A stretch of DNA of 64,000 nucleotides from Kribbella sp. VKM Ac-2568 (GTDB lineage Bacteria > Actinomycetota > Actinomycetes > Propionibacteriales > Kribbellaceae). Position numbers and translations under genes: made by a program. Location: the NCBI RefSeq assembly GCF_004345365.1, contig NZ_SLVF01000017.1, positions 62,001 through 126,000 on the forward strand. Reading direction: 5' to 3'. Every line of letters starts with the position of its first letter. Position 1 is the stretch's first letter. This document shows, piece after piece, positions 1 through 7,683 of the stretch. A model generated the notes under the pieces. It was given only the letters and a program-made list of their open reading frames with translations. It ran no database searches and was not told the origin of the DNA.

Positions 1-1
1 G

Positions 2-112
2 CCGGGCATCGTGCTCGGCGACTCGATCGCCAAGCCGTACACGACCGACCTCCTTGCAGCAGTCGGCCTACACCGAGCCTGGGACCGCGCCGAACTCGTG
101 ATGGCGCAGTGA
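2..112 (+). CDS. 3' end of an unidentified protein (partial)
   Basis: An open frame enters from the left edge and ends at TGA 110-112, giving the last 36 residues. The tail contains LGDSIAKPYTTDLL and ends in ELVMAQ. It has no membrane segment and no motif I can assign to a family. About 96 bases separate it from the hemerythrin gene on the same strand, so the two could be separate units. Function is unknown; only the reading frame and the stop are supported. Confidence 0.6.
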   Translation, partial: PGIVLGDSIAKPYTTDLLAAVGLHRAWDRAELVMAQ

Positions 113-208
113 GCCTGGGCGGATGCGGTGTGTAGAGCCGGGTACCGGGGCGCGGCAAATCTCCGCGTCGCTGGTGCGACGCGATTCTGAACAGAGAGGA
201 CCAGTGCC

Positions 209-766
209 ATGGCGAGCGATGTCGTCGATCTGATCATGCAGGACCACCGTGAGGTGGAGCGACTGTTCGACGAGCTGAAGAGCGACCCGGAGAAGCGGCC
301 GAACCTCGTGCCGGTGCTGACCACGTTGCTGACGGCGCACAGCCGCGCCGAGGAGGCCGAGGTCTACCCGGCGGCCGCCAAGGAGGCAGGCGAGTCCGAC
401 GACGTCGCACACAGCCAGGAGGAACACGTCGAGGCCGACCAGCTGCTCGCCAAGCTGGCCGACACCGACCCCGGTTCGCCGAACTTCGACAGCGTGCTGC
501 AGGAGCTCGTCGACGCGGTCACCCACCACGTCGAGGAGGAGGAGAGCAAGGTTCTGCCGGGAATGCGGGCGAACCTGAGCCAGCAACGCCTCGCCGAGCT
601 CGCGGACGCCTTCGCGGCCAGCCGGAAGGACCATCTCGGCGAGCAGCCGGACGACATCACCCGCGAGGAGCTGCTGCAGCAGGCTCGCAATGCCGAGGTC
701 AGCGGTGTCGCTTCCCTCGGCAAGGACGAGCTCAAGAAGAAACTGCAGGAGCACGCAAGCGAGTAA
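209..766 (+). CDS. Hemerythrin HHE-domain protein with a Rho-N/SAP-like tail
   Basis: This 185-residue cytoplasmic protein is mostly an HHE cation-binding four-helix bundle (about residues 3-125). Likely di-iron ligands are visible in MQDHREVE (near residue 13), TAHSRAEEAEVYP (near 44), HSQEEH and THHVEEEE. Such proteins bind oxygen or nitric oxide, or act in iron or redox stress. The last 40 residues (EELLQQARNAEV ... SLGKDELKKKLQEH) form a small helical module like the Rho N-terminal or SAP-like tails found on some actinobacterial HHE proteins. The ATG follows an AGAGGA ribosome-binding site. Two hairpins downstream look like its terminators. The exact ligand and role cannot be read from the sequence. 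Confidence 0.88.
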   Translation: MASDVVDLIMQDHREVERLFDELKSDPEKRPNLVPVLTTLLTAHSRAEEAEVYPAAAKEAGESDDVAHSQEEHVEADQLLAKLADTDPGSPNFDSVLQELVDAVTHHVEEEESKVLPGMRANLSQQRLAELADAFAASRKDHLGEQPDDITREELLQQARNAEVSGVASLGKDELKKKLQEHASE

Positions 767-874
767 CGGTGGGTGCCTCTGCCGGCGGGGCCCCTTTCAC
801 GAGCCGTCGTCGAGCAAGGGCCACTGAGGCAGTTCTGACGTGATTGGGCCGGGGCACCGGATCTGTACCAGGGG

Positions 875-939
875 CGTGCGGCTCTCGAGGGCCGCACGGC
901 TCCAGGTCCCGGGCGTTCAGCACAGCAGCGCCCGGGACC
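875..939 (+). terminator. Two tandem hairpins after the hemerythrin gene
   Basis: The first hairpin pairs CGTGCGGC (875-882) with GCCGCACG (891-898) around an 8-nt loop. The second pairs GGTCCCGGGCG (905-915) with CGCCCGGGACC (929-939), 11 perfect pairs around a 13-nt loop. Neither is followed by a T-run, which is common for terminators in high-GC actinomycetes. They lie in the 266-bp gap between the hemerythrin gene and the GNAT gene, where I see no gene. Confidence 0.6.
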
Positions 940-1032
940 GCCTTCCGCGCAGACCGAGGCACCGATAAATGACCTGCGACGCCGGGCGCAGGCGATTAAG
1001 GTCGTGAATCCCTCTCCAGTAAGGGATTTCCG

Positions 1033-1542
1033 TTGCCTGTGACCGCCTGGATCACCCGTGCGGAGGCTGCTGCCGATGTGGCGGCGATCCGTGACGTCAA
1101 CCTGCAGGCGTTCGGCAACGACTACGAGCCGGACGTGATCGAGAAGCTGCGCGCCGATCCGGCCTCGTGGTTGCCCGGGTTGTCGATCGTCGCGACCACC
1201 GAGGACGGCAAGGTCGTCGGCCACGTCCTGCTCAGCCGCTGCCGCATCGACGAGACGCCCGCAGCAGCACTCGGACCTTGCGCTGTTCTCCCCGACTATC
1301 AGAAGCAAGGCGTCGGCAGTGCTGTCATCCGTACTGCGCTGGCGGCGGCGCGGGCTCAGGGCGAGCACCTCGTCGTGCTGCTGGGTCATCTCGAGTACTA
1401 CCCACGTTTCGGCTTCAGGCCTGCCTCGACCTTCGGGATCGACGCCACCTTCGAGACCGGCCCCCACTTGATGGCGCTCCCCCTCGACGACACTCCTGTT
1501 CCGTCCGGCACGATCCACTACCCACCGCCCTGGGGCCTCTGA
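1033..1542 (+). CDS. GNAT N-acetyltransferase, YhbS-like
   Basis: This 169-residue single-domain Gcn5-related acetyltransferase transfers acetyl from acetyl-CoA to an unknown amine. The acetyl-CoA loop is seen as VLPDYQKQGVGSAVI (about residues 88-102), preceded by the beta-strand with VGHVLLS. The early AIRDVNLQAFG and later LLGHLEYYPRFGF segments are typical of the YhbS subgroup. I chose the TTG at 1033 because AAGGGA lies 6 nt upstream; a GTG at 1039 is an alternative. It stands alone, about 490 bp before the peptide-transporter operon. Confidence 0.85.
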   Translation: MPVTAWITRAEAAADVAAIRDVNLQAFGNDYEPDVIEKLRADPASWLPGLSIVATTEDGKVVGHVLLSRCRIDETPAAALGPCAVLPDYQKQGVGSAVIRTALAAARAQGEHLVVLLGHLEYYPRFGFRPASTFGIDATFETGPHLMALPLDDTPVPSGTIHYPPPWGL

Positions 1543-1553
1543 ACCAGCCTTCC

Positions 1554-1560
1554 GTATACA
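1554..1560. promoter_or_regulatory. GTATACA operator-like site, upstream copy
   Basis: CGTATACAAA begins 12 nt after the GNAT stop. Its GTATAC core recurs at 1967-1972 just ahead of the transporter operon. FCD-type GntR proteins often bind palindromes of the TTGTATACAA type, and a GntR/FCD gene closes this locus. The regulatory role is inferred from that match alone. Confidence 0.3.
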
Positions 1561-1787
1561 AACCGCCCTCACACTCCCTGCGCCAGAGGTCGGCCGGCGC
1601 CGGGGCGAGAGGCGTGCGACCAGCCCGCCGGCTGGCATCCGCCACGGGCTATCGGCGGGCCGGCCAGCTCCGCGGCGCCCGGGCCGCCGGGCATTCCTCG
1701 GCATCCCATGCATCGGACCACTTGCCTCGCGGCACCCCTGGATAACTGTCCGATAACGCTCAGAACCAAGCCCGATGTCCGATTACT

Positions 1788-1813
1788 GGACAATTGTTCC
1801 GTCAATCGGAACA
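1788..1813. promoter_or_regulatory. Overlapping inverted repeats upstream of the peptide-transporter operon
   Basis: TGTTCCG (1795-1801) and CGGAACA (1807-1813) form a perfect inverted repeat with a 5-nt spacer. It overlaps the near-palindrome GGACAATTGTTCC (1788-1800). The region is AT-richer than its surroundings and carries two copies of TGTCCGAT nearby (about 1747 and 1776). The rest of the 470-bp gap 1543-2012 holds no gene I can support. The bound regulator is unknown; the GntR encoded at 9523-10194 is one candidate. Confidence 0.4.
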
Positions 1814-1964
1814 TTCATCAGGGTGTCCCGCCCATCCCTCTCGCAGACATGGAGAAATCGCCAACGGCCCTCGCGGCGGCCGACGGCGGGTGGTTGCGGC
1901 CTCTCCAGGAGGTGTCCCCGCGAAAAGGTTGAGACAAACTCGCCGAATCACTTGCGCTCCTGCC

Positions 1965-1974
1965 TTGTATACAT
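1965..1974. promoter_or_regulatory. TTGTATACAT palindrome near the transporter operon start
   Basis: TGTATACA (1966-1973) is a perfect 8-bp palindrome inside TTGTATACAT, 39 nt before the ATG of the substrate-binding protein gene. It matches the TTGTATACAA type of site bound by several FCD-family GntR repressors. Its position over or just after the promoter would suit repression by the neighbouring GntR protein. The same core occurs at 1554-1560. Confidence 0.45.
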
Positions 1975-2012
1975 GAAACAGTCTGCAGAACCGCTCATTC
2001 AGGAGACCGAAA

Positions 2013-3731
2013 ATGCCCCGTCGAACTCCCTCGTCACTGAACCGCTCCAGCCGACTCCCCCGCTTCCGCCTCGGTGCGGGGCGCACCGGCTCCCTCCGAA
2101 CCGCCCCGGTCGGCGCCGCGGTCGCGGTGGTCGTGCTGGCCCTCGTCGGTACCGCATGCTCGTCGGTCGAACCAGCCGGAGAACAGCCGAGCGGGCAGAG
2201 TTCGGCGGACCAGGATGTCTTCGGCGAGCCCGCGGACGCCGCGCAGGTGAAGGACGGCGGCACGCTGACGGTCGCCCTGTCCGCGGACCCGGACAAGCTG
2301 GACCCGTCGCTGTCGCGCAGCCTCTACTCGCGGTACGTGTTCCACACGATGTGCGAGAAGCTCTACGACCTCGGCCCGGACGCCAAGATCGTGCCGCAGC
2401 TCGCCACCGCGCTGCCGACCATCTCTCCCGACGGTCTGAGCCTGACCATCCCGCTGCGCGAAGGCGTGAAGTTCGCCGACGGCGGCACGCTCGACTCGAA
2501 CGCCGTGAAGGTGTCGATCAACCGGGGTCTCACCATCACCGGCTCCGGCCGCAAGAGCGAGCTCGGTCCGATCACCTCGATCGAGACGCCGGACGCCAAG
2601 ACGGTGGTGATCAAGCTGTCCAAGCCGTTCGCCCCGCTCACCGCGGCGCTGGCGGACCGGGCCGGCATGGTGCTCAGCCCGGCCGCGGTCAGCAAGCTCG
2701 GCGACAACTTCTCCACCGCGCCGGTCTGCGTCGGGCCGTTCAAGTTCGCCAGCCGGGTCGCGCAGAACTCGATCAAGGTGGTCAAGGACCCGCTGTACTA
2801 CGACGCCGCCAAGGTGCACCTGGACGCGATCGAGTACCGGATCATCACCGACTCCAGCATCCGGTCGGCCAACCTCCGCTCGGGTGACGCGCAGATCGCG
2901 GACTCGCTGTCGACCCAGGACGCGCCGACGCTGCAGAAGGACGCCAGCATGACCGTCCTGCAGTCGCAGTCGCTCGGATACCAGGGCCTGACGATCAACA
3001 TCGGCAACGCGAACGGAGTCGGCAACCCGAAGAAGCAGCTCGACAGCCCGATCGCCAAGGACCCGCGGGTCCGCCAGGCACTCGACCTGTCGATCGACCG
3101 GGCGGCTCTGGTCAAGACGATCTTCAACGGGCTGAACACGGTCGCCTGCTCGCCGATCTCGCCGAAGAGCGAGTTCACCTCCGACGCCGCCCAGGTCTGC
3201 CCCGCGCACGACCCGGCCAAGGCCAAGGAACTCCTCGGCCAGGCAGGCGTCACCACGCCGTACAAGGTCGAGATGATCACCTCGAACAACCCGGACAGCC
3301 TGCGGTTGGCCCAGGCGTTGCAGGCGATGGTCAAGGACGGTGGGTTCGAGCTGGTGATCAAGCCGGTCGAGTACGCCTCGCTGCTCGACCAGCAGGACCG
3401 CGGTGACTTCGAGCTGCTGCAGCTCGGCTGGTCCGGCCGGGTCGACCCGGATGCGAACACCTTCAACTTCGTCGGCAGCGAGGGCAGCCAGAACGTGGCC
3501 GGCTACAGCAGCCCCGAGCTGGACAAGCTGCTCACCGACGCCCGGCAGTCGAAGGACCAGGCCGAGCGGGTCAAGCTGTACGGCGACGTGGTCACCAAGC
3601 TGCAGCAGGACGACCCGCTGATCTACATGTACCGGCAGCGCAACCTGACCGGCGTCTCGAAGAAGGTGCTCGGCGTGCAGACCTACCCGGACGGCGTGAT
3701 CCGCACCGCGTTCGCCGCCTACGCCAAATGA
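2013..3731 (+). CDS. Peptide ABC transporter substrate-binding lipoprotein (family 5)
   Basis: This 572-residue extracellular lipoprotein is of the DppA/OppA type (SBP_bac_5). An Arg-rich N-terminus and a hydrophobic stretch lead to the lipobox LVGTAC, with Cys49 as the lipidation site. GGTLTVALSADPDKLDPS starts the mature ligand-binding fold, and the later IAKDPRVRQALDLSIDR segment is the family's classic signature. AGGAG lies 8 nt before the ATG. It is the first gene of a run with two permeases, two ATPases and gamma-glutamyltransferase, so a gamma-glutamyl peptide or glutathione-like substrate is plausible. The substrate itself cannot be read from the sequence. Confidence 0.93.
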   Translation: MPRRTPSSLNRSSRLPRFRLGAGRTGSLRTAPVGAAVAVVVLALVGTACSSVEPAGEQPSGQSSADQDVFGEPADAAQVKDGGTLTVALSADPDKLDPSLSRSLYSRYVFHTMCEKLYDLGPDAKIVPQLATALPTISPDGLSLTIPLREGVKFADGGTLDSNAVKVSINRGLTITGSGRKSELGPITSIETPDAKTVVIKLSKPFAPLTAALADRAGMVLSPAAVSKLGDNFSTAPVCVGPFKFASRVAQNSIKVVKDPLYYDAAKVHLDAIEYRIITDSSIRSANLRSGDAQIADSLSTQDAPTLQKDASMTVLQSQSLGYQGLTINIGNANGVGNPKKQLDSPIAKDPRVRQALDLSIDRAALVKTIFNGLNTVACSPISPKSEFTSDAAQVCPAHDPAKAKELLGQAGVTTPYKVEMITSNNPDSLRLAQALQAMVKDGGFELVIKPVEYASLLDQQDRGDFELLQLGWSGRVDPDANTFNFVGSEGSQNVAGYSSPELDKLLTDARQSKDQAERVKLYGDVVTKLQQDDPLIYMYRQRNLTGVSKKVLGVQTYPDGVIRTAFAAYAK

Positions 3732-3780
3732 CGGCGCCCATGACGGCACACAGCTCGGCTGACCGACGGCAGGGAGCGCC

Positions 3781-4734
3781 ATGAATCGCTACCTGCTCGG
3801 CCGGCTCTGGCAGTCGCTCGTCACGTTGCTGCTGGCAACGATCGTGGTCTTCCTCGGGGTCCGGGCGCTGCCCGGCGACCCGGCGCTCGCGCTGGCCGGG
3901 GAGGACCGCGATCCGGAGTCGCTGCGCGCGATCCGCGAGCAGTACGGGCTGGACGACTCGCTGATCGTGCAGTTCTGGCAGTTCGTCAGCCACGCCCTCC
4001 GGGGTGACCTCGGGGTGTCGATCAGAACGGGTGAGAGCGTTGTCTCGATGCTCAAGAGCGCGCTCCCGGTGACGATGGAGTTGTCCGCGCTGGCGATCCT
4101 GGTCGCCAGCGTGCTCGGGGTCGGCGCCGGCGTTGTCGCTGCCGTCCGCCGGGGCCGCCCGGCCGAGTGGGCTGCCAACGCCCTGGCGCTGCTCGGGCTG
4201 TCCGTGCCGAACTTCTGGCTCGGCCTGATGGCGATCCTCTACCTGTCGGTGGCGCTGGGCCTGTTCCCGGCCTCGGGCTTCGTGCCGTTCTTCACCGATC
4301 CGATCGCCAACCTGCACCACCTGGTTCTCCCGGCGCTGATCCTCGGCACGGGTCTGGCCGCGGTGATCATGCGCCAGACCCGGTCCTCGATGCTGGACGC
4401 GCTCTCCGCGGACTACATCCGGACCGCAGAGGCCAAGGGACTGCCGTCGAGCGCGGTGATCGGCCGGCACGCGTTGCGGAACAGCCTGATCGTGGTGATC
4501 ACGATCGTCGGTCTGCAACTCGGCGCCCTGATCTCCGGGGCCGTCGTGACCGAGCGGATCTTCGCGCTGCCGGGGTTCGGCAAGCTCACGGTCGACGCGG
4601 TGTTCCAGCGGGACTACCCGGTGATCCAGGCGGTCGTGCTGGTCACCGCCACGGCGTACATCATGATCAATCTGCTGGTGGACCTGCTCTACTCGGTGAT
4701 CGATCCGCGGATCCGCGTGCGAGGTGAGGTCTGA
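3781..4734 (+). CDS. Peptide ABC transporter permease, DppB-type
   Basis: This 317-residue inner-membrane permease has about six membrane segments. The N-terminal LLGRLWQSLVTLLLATIVVFLGVRALPGDPA is the usual DppB/OppB opening. The cytoplasmic coupling loop is visible as DYIRTAEAKGLPSSAVIGRHALRNSLI (about residues 211-237). It forms the channel with the following DppC-type protein. It starts 49 bp after the binding-protein gene, and its TGA overlaps the next ATG by one base, which predicts translational coupling. Confidence 0.93.
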   Translation: MNRYLLGRLWQSLVTLLLATIVVFLGVRALPGDPALALAGEDRDPESLRAIREQYGLDDSLIVQFWQFVSHALRGDLGVSIRTGESVVSMLKSALPVTMELSALAILVASVLGVGAGVVAAVRRGRPAEWAANALALLGLSVPNFWLGLMAILYLSVALGLFPASGFVPFFTDPIANLHHLVLPALILGTGLAAVIMRQTRSSMLDALSADYIRTAEAKGLPSSAVIGRHALRNSLIVVITIVGLQLGALISGAVVTERIFALPGFGKLTVDAVFQRDYPVIQAVVLVTATAYIMINLLVDLLYSVIDPRIRVRGEV

Positions 4735-5618
4735 TGGCCATCGCAGACGTCACTGTCACCGCCGGCATGCCGCTGGCCTCACGCCGGCGCAAGGTGCTCC
4801 GCCGGATGCTGCGCAACCCGCTGGCGATCACCGGTCTCGTCGTACTCGGGATAGCGGTTCTGCTGGCGGTGTTCGCCCCCTGGATCGCGCCGCACGAGCC
4901 GACCGAGACCCACCTGGACCTGGCGTTCGCGCCACCCGGCACGCCGGGGTATCTGCTCGGCACCGACGACCTGGGCCGCGATGTCCTGTCGCGGATCATG
5001 TTCGGCCTCCGGGCGTCCCTGCACGTCGGGTTGCTCGCGGTGGCCACCTCGCTGGTGGTCGGCATACCGCTCGGGCTGATGGCCGGATACTTCCGCGCGA
5101 TCGACGCGCTGATCTCGCGATTCACCGACCTGGTGCTGGCGTTCCCGTTCCTGATCCTCGCGGTCGGGCTGGCCGCGATCCGCGGCGCGAGCCTCGGCAA
5201 CGCGGCGATCGCGATCGGCATCGCGCAGATCCCCGGCGTGATCCGGATCGTCCGCTCGGAGACGTTGCGGCTGAAGTCGCTCGACTTCGTCTCGGCCGCG
5301 ATCGTCGAGGGCGCCGGTGATCCCTGGGTGCTCGGCCGGCACATCCTGCCGAACGCGGCCTCGGTGATCATCGTGCAGGCGACCGTCGCCATCCCGGCGG
5401 CGATCCTGGGTGAGGCCGTGCTGTCGTTCCTCGGCCTCGGCATCCAGCCACCCGCGCCCAGCCTCGGCACGATGCTGTCCGACGCACAGCAGTTCGCTGC
5501 CCGCGCACCCTGGGCCGCCGTCATGCCGGGTCTGGCGATCATGCTGCTGACCCTGGCCTTCAACATCGTCGGCGACAGCCTGCGCGACGCCCTCGACCCG
5601 AAAGCGAGCCGCCGATGA
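4734..5618 (+). CDS. Peptide ABC transporter permease, DppC-type
   Basis: This 294-residue permease opens with a cytoplasmic Arg-rich OppC-like N-terminus followed by ITGLVVLGIAVLLAVFAPW as the first membrane segment. LLGTDDLGRDVLSRIMFG is the hallmark of DppC/OppC proteins. The EAA-type loop for ATPase docking lies in LDFVSAAIVEGAGDPWVLGRHILPN. It overlaps the upstream permease by one base and the downstream ATPase by four (ATGA), so the operon is tightly coupled. Confidence 0.93.
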   Translation: MAIADVTVTAGMPLASRRRKVLRRMLRNPLAITGLVVLGIAVLLAVFAPWIAPHEPTETHLDLAFAPPGTPGYLLGTDDLGRDVLSRIMFGLRASLHVGLLAVATSLVVGIPLGLMAGYFRAIDALISRFTDLVLAFPFLILAVGLAAIRGASLGNAAIAIGIAQIPGVIRIVRSETLRLKSLDFVSAAIVEGAGDPWVLGRHILPNAASVIIVQATVAIPAAILGEAVLSFLGLGIQPPAPSLGTMLSDAQQFAARAPWAAVMPGLAIMLLTLAFNIVGDSLRDALDPKASRR

Positions 5619-6598
5619 CCAGCGGACCGGTACTGAAGGTCACCGACCTCTCGGTCACGTTCCGGACCGAGGACGGACCCCTGTCGGCGGTGGATCGGGT
5701 GAGCCTGGAGGTAGGCGACGGCGAGGTGCTGGCAGTAGTCGGCGAGTCCGGCTGCGGCAAGAGCGTCACCGCGATGAGCCTGGCCGGCCTCCTCCCCCGC
5801 TCGGCCACTGTCGACGGCTCTGTCCAGCTGGACGGAGTCGAGCTCATCGGCGCGGACAAACGCACACTGCGGTCGATCCGCGGCCGCGAGGTGGCGTACA
5901 TCTTCCAGGAGCCGATGACCTCCCTGAACCCCGTCTTCACCGTCGGCCGCCAGATCGGCGAGGTACTGCAGGTCCACATCGGCCTGTCCCGTCAGGCAGC
6001 GCGCAGGCGGGCCGTCGAACTCCTCAAGCTGGTCGGCATCCCGTCGGCCGAGCGACGGGTCGACGACTACCCGCACCAACTCTCGGGCGGGATGCGGCAG
6101 CGCGTGATGATCGCCATGGCCGTCGCCTGCGACCCGAAGGTGCTCATCGCCGACGAGCCGACCACCGCGCTCGACGTGACGATCCAGGCCGGCATCCTCG
6201 ACGTACTGCGGGCGCTGCGCGAGCGGCTCGGCACCAGCGTCGTACTGATCACCCACGACCTCGGCGTGGTCGCCGACCTGGCCGACCGGGTGGCGGTGAT
6301 GTACGCCGGTCGCGTGGTGGAGACGGCCGACGTCCACGAGTTGTTCGCCCGGCCCCAGCATCCCTACACGTCCGGGTTGCTGGCCGCCTCGCCTTCAGCG
6401 GGCAGGCACGCGGGCACCCACCGGCTCAACGAGATCCCCGGCCTGGTGCCGGTGCTGGCCTCACAACCTGACGCCTGCACGTTCGCCGACCGCTGCCCCC
6501 AAGCGCTGGACACCTGTTCTGCGAAGCAACCCGCTCTGGAATCGGGGAGTCACCGAGTGGCCTGCTGGAATCCCGTGCGACAACCGGTGGAGGTCTGA
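5615..6598 (+). CDS. Peptide ABC transporter ATPase, DppD-type
   Basis: This 327-residue ATPase energises peptide import. It shows Walker A GESGCGKS (about residues 43-50), the Q-loop in IFQEPMTSLNP, the ABC signature LSGGMRQR (about 155), Walker B VLIADEPTTALDV and the switch His in LITHDLG. The C-terminal CTFADRCPQALDTCSAKQPAL is the Cys-containing oligopeptide-transporter extension. The start codon lies in an ATGA overlap with the permease gene, and the stop overlaps the next ATPase start. Confidence 0.94.
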   Translation: MTSGPVLKVTDLSVTFRTEDGPLSAVDRVSLEVGDGEVLAVVGESGCGKSVTAMSLAGLLPRSATVDGSVQLDGVELIGADKRTLRSIRGREVAYIFQEPMTSLNPVFTVGRQIGEVLQVHIGLSRQAARRRAVELLKLVGIPSAERRVDDYPHQLSGGMRQRVMIAMAVACDPKVLIADEPTTALDVTIQAGILDVLRALRERLGTSVVLITHDLGVVADLADRVAVMYAGRVVETADVHELFARPQHPYTSGLLAASPSAGRHAGTHRLNEIPGLVPVLASQPDACTFADRCPQALDTCSAKQPALESGSHRVACWNPVRQPVEV

Positions 6599-7683
6599 TG
6601 ACCGAGTACGCGCTCGAGCTCGAGAACCTCGTCATGCACTTCGGCGCGGTCCGTGCCGTCGACGGCGTCTCGCTGCAGATCCCCAAGGGCTCGGTGGTCG
6701 CGCTGGTCGGCGAGAGTGGCTCAGGCAAGTCCACTGTCGGCCGCTGCATCGTGCGACTGCTGGAACCGACCGAAGGCACAGTCCGCCTCGCGGATGCCGA
6801 CATCACCCACCTCAATCGCCGCAGGCTGCGTCCACACCGTCGGGACGTGTCCATCGTCTTCCAGGACCCGGCCGGATCGCTGGACCCACGCTTGACCGTG
6901 GGCGACATCGTTGGCGAACCACTGCGGCTGATGCGCCGTCGCGGCGACCTTCCCGCCGAGCAGCGGGACATCTCGTCGGCAGTGGCCGAATCGCTGCGCC
7001 GGGTGGGCCTGCGCCCGGAGGTGGCCCAGCGGTCGCCGCACGAGCTGTCCGGTGGCCAACGGCAACGAGTCAGCATCGCCCGGGCGCTGATCTCGTCACC
7101 ACGACTCCTGGTCGCGGACGAGCCGACCAGTGCGCTCGACGTGTCCGTGCAGGCGTCCGTGCTCAACCTGCTGGCAGATCTGCAGCGGGACCTCGGCTTC
7201 GCCTGCCTGTTCATCACCCATGACCTGTCGGCCGTCGAGTACCTGGCCGATGAGGTCGCGGTGATGTACCTGGGCCAGCTGGTCGAGCAAGGCCCGCGCG
7301 AGCGAATCTTCGGAGTACCGGCTCATCCCTACACGCAGGCGTTGCTCTCGGCGGCGCCGGTGCCGGATCCGTCAACGCAACGCTCCAGGCGACCGGTACT
7401 GCTCGGTGACGACCTGCCGTCGGCCATCGACCCGCCGCCCGGCTGCCGGTTCCACACCCGCTGCCCGGTAGCTGTGGAGCGCTGCAAGACGGAGGTGCCG
7501 GAGTCCCGCGTGATCGGCGAGGGCGGACACCGCGTCGCCTGCCACCTGGTGAACGATGACGGCACCGGCCCGGACGTCCGTGACCTACCCACTGCCACTG
7601 CCTCTCTGACCGATACGACAACCCCAGAACCGAAGTCCGATGGAGCCACTGAAGTGACCACGGCAAGAGGAGCTGCTCGATGA
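6598..7683 (+). CDS. Peptide ABC transporter ATPase, DppF-type
   Basis: This 361-residue second ATPase carries Walker A GESGSGKS (about 39-46), Q-loop IVFQDPAGSLDP, signature LSGGQRQR (about 150), Walker B LLVADEPTSALDV and switch His LFITHDLS. The oligo/dipeptide C-terminal domain ends near RFHTRCPVAVERCK. A tail of about 50 residues rich in Thr/Pro follows and has no clear domain. It overlaps the gamma-glutamyltransferase start by four bases, which ties import to hydrolysis. Confidence 0.93.
   Translation: MTEYALELENLVMHFGAVRAVDGVSLQIPKGSVVALVGESGSGKSTVGRCIVRLLEPTEGTVRLADADITHLNRRRLRPHRRDVSIVFQDPAGSLDPRLTVGDIVGEPLRLMRRRGDLPAEQRDISSAVAESLRRVGLRPEVAQRSPHELSGGQRQRVSIARALISSPRLLVADEPTSALDVSVQASVLNLLADLQRDLGFACLFITHDLSAVEYLADEVAVMYLGQLVEQGPRERIFGVPAHPYTQALLSAAPVPDPSTQRSRRPVLLGDDLPSAIDPPPGCRFHTRCPVAVERCKTEVPESRVIGEGGHRVACHLVNDDGTGPDVRDLPTATASLTDTTTPEPKSDGATEVTTARGAAR

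Noticed and set aside
2034..3782. A 582-codon frame antisense to the substrate-binding protein gene
   Set aside because: The sense strand has a lipobox, family signature and ribosome-binding site; the antisense frame has none and low-complexity composition.
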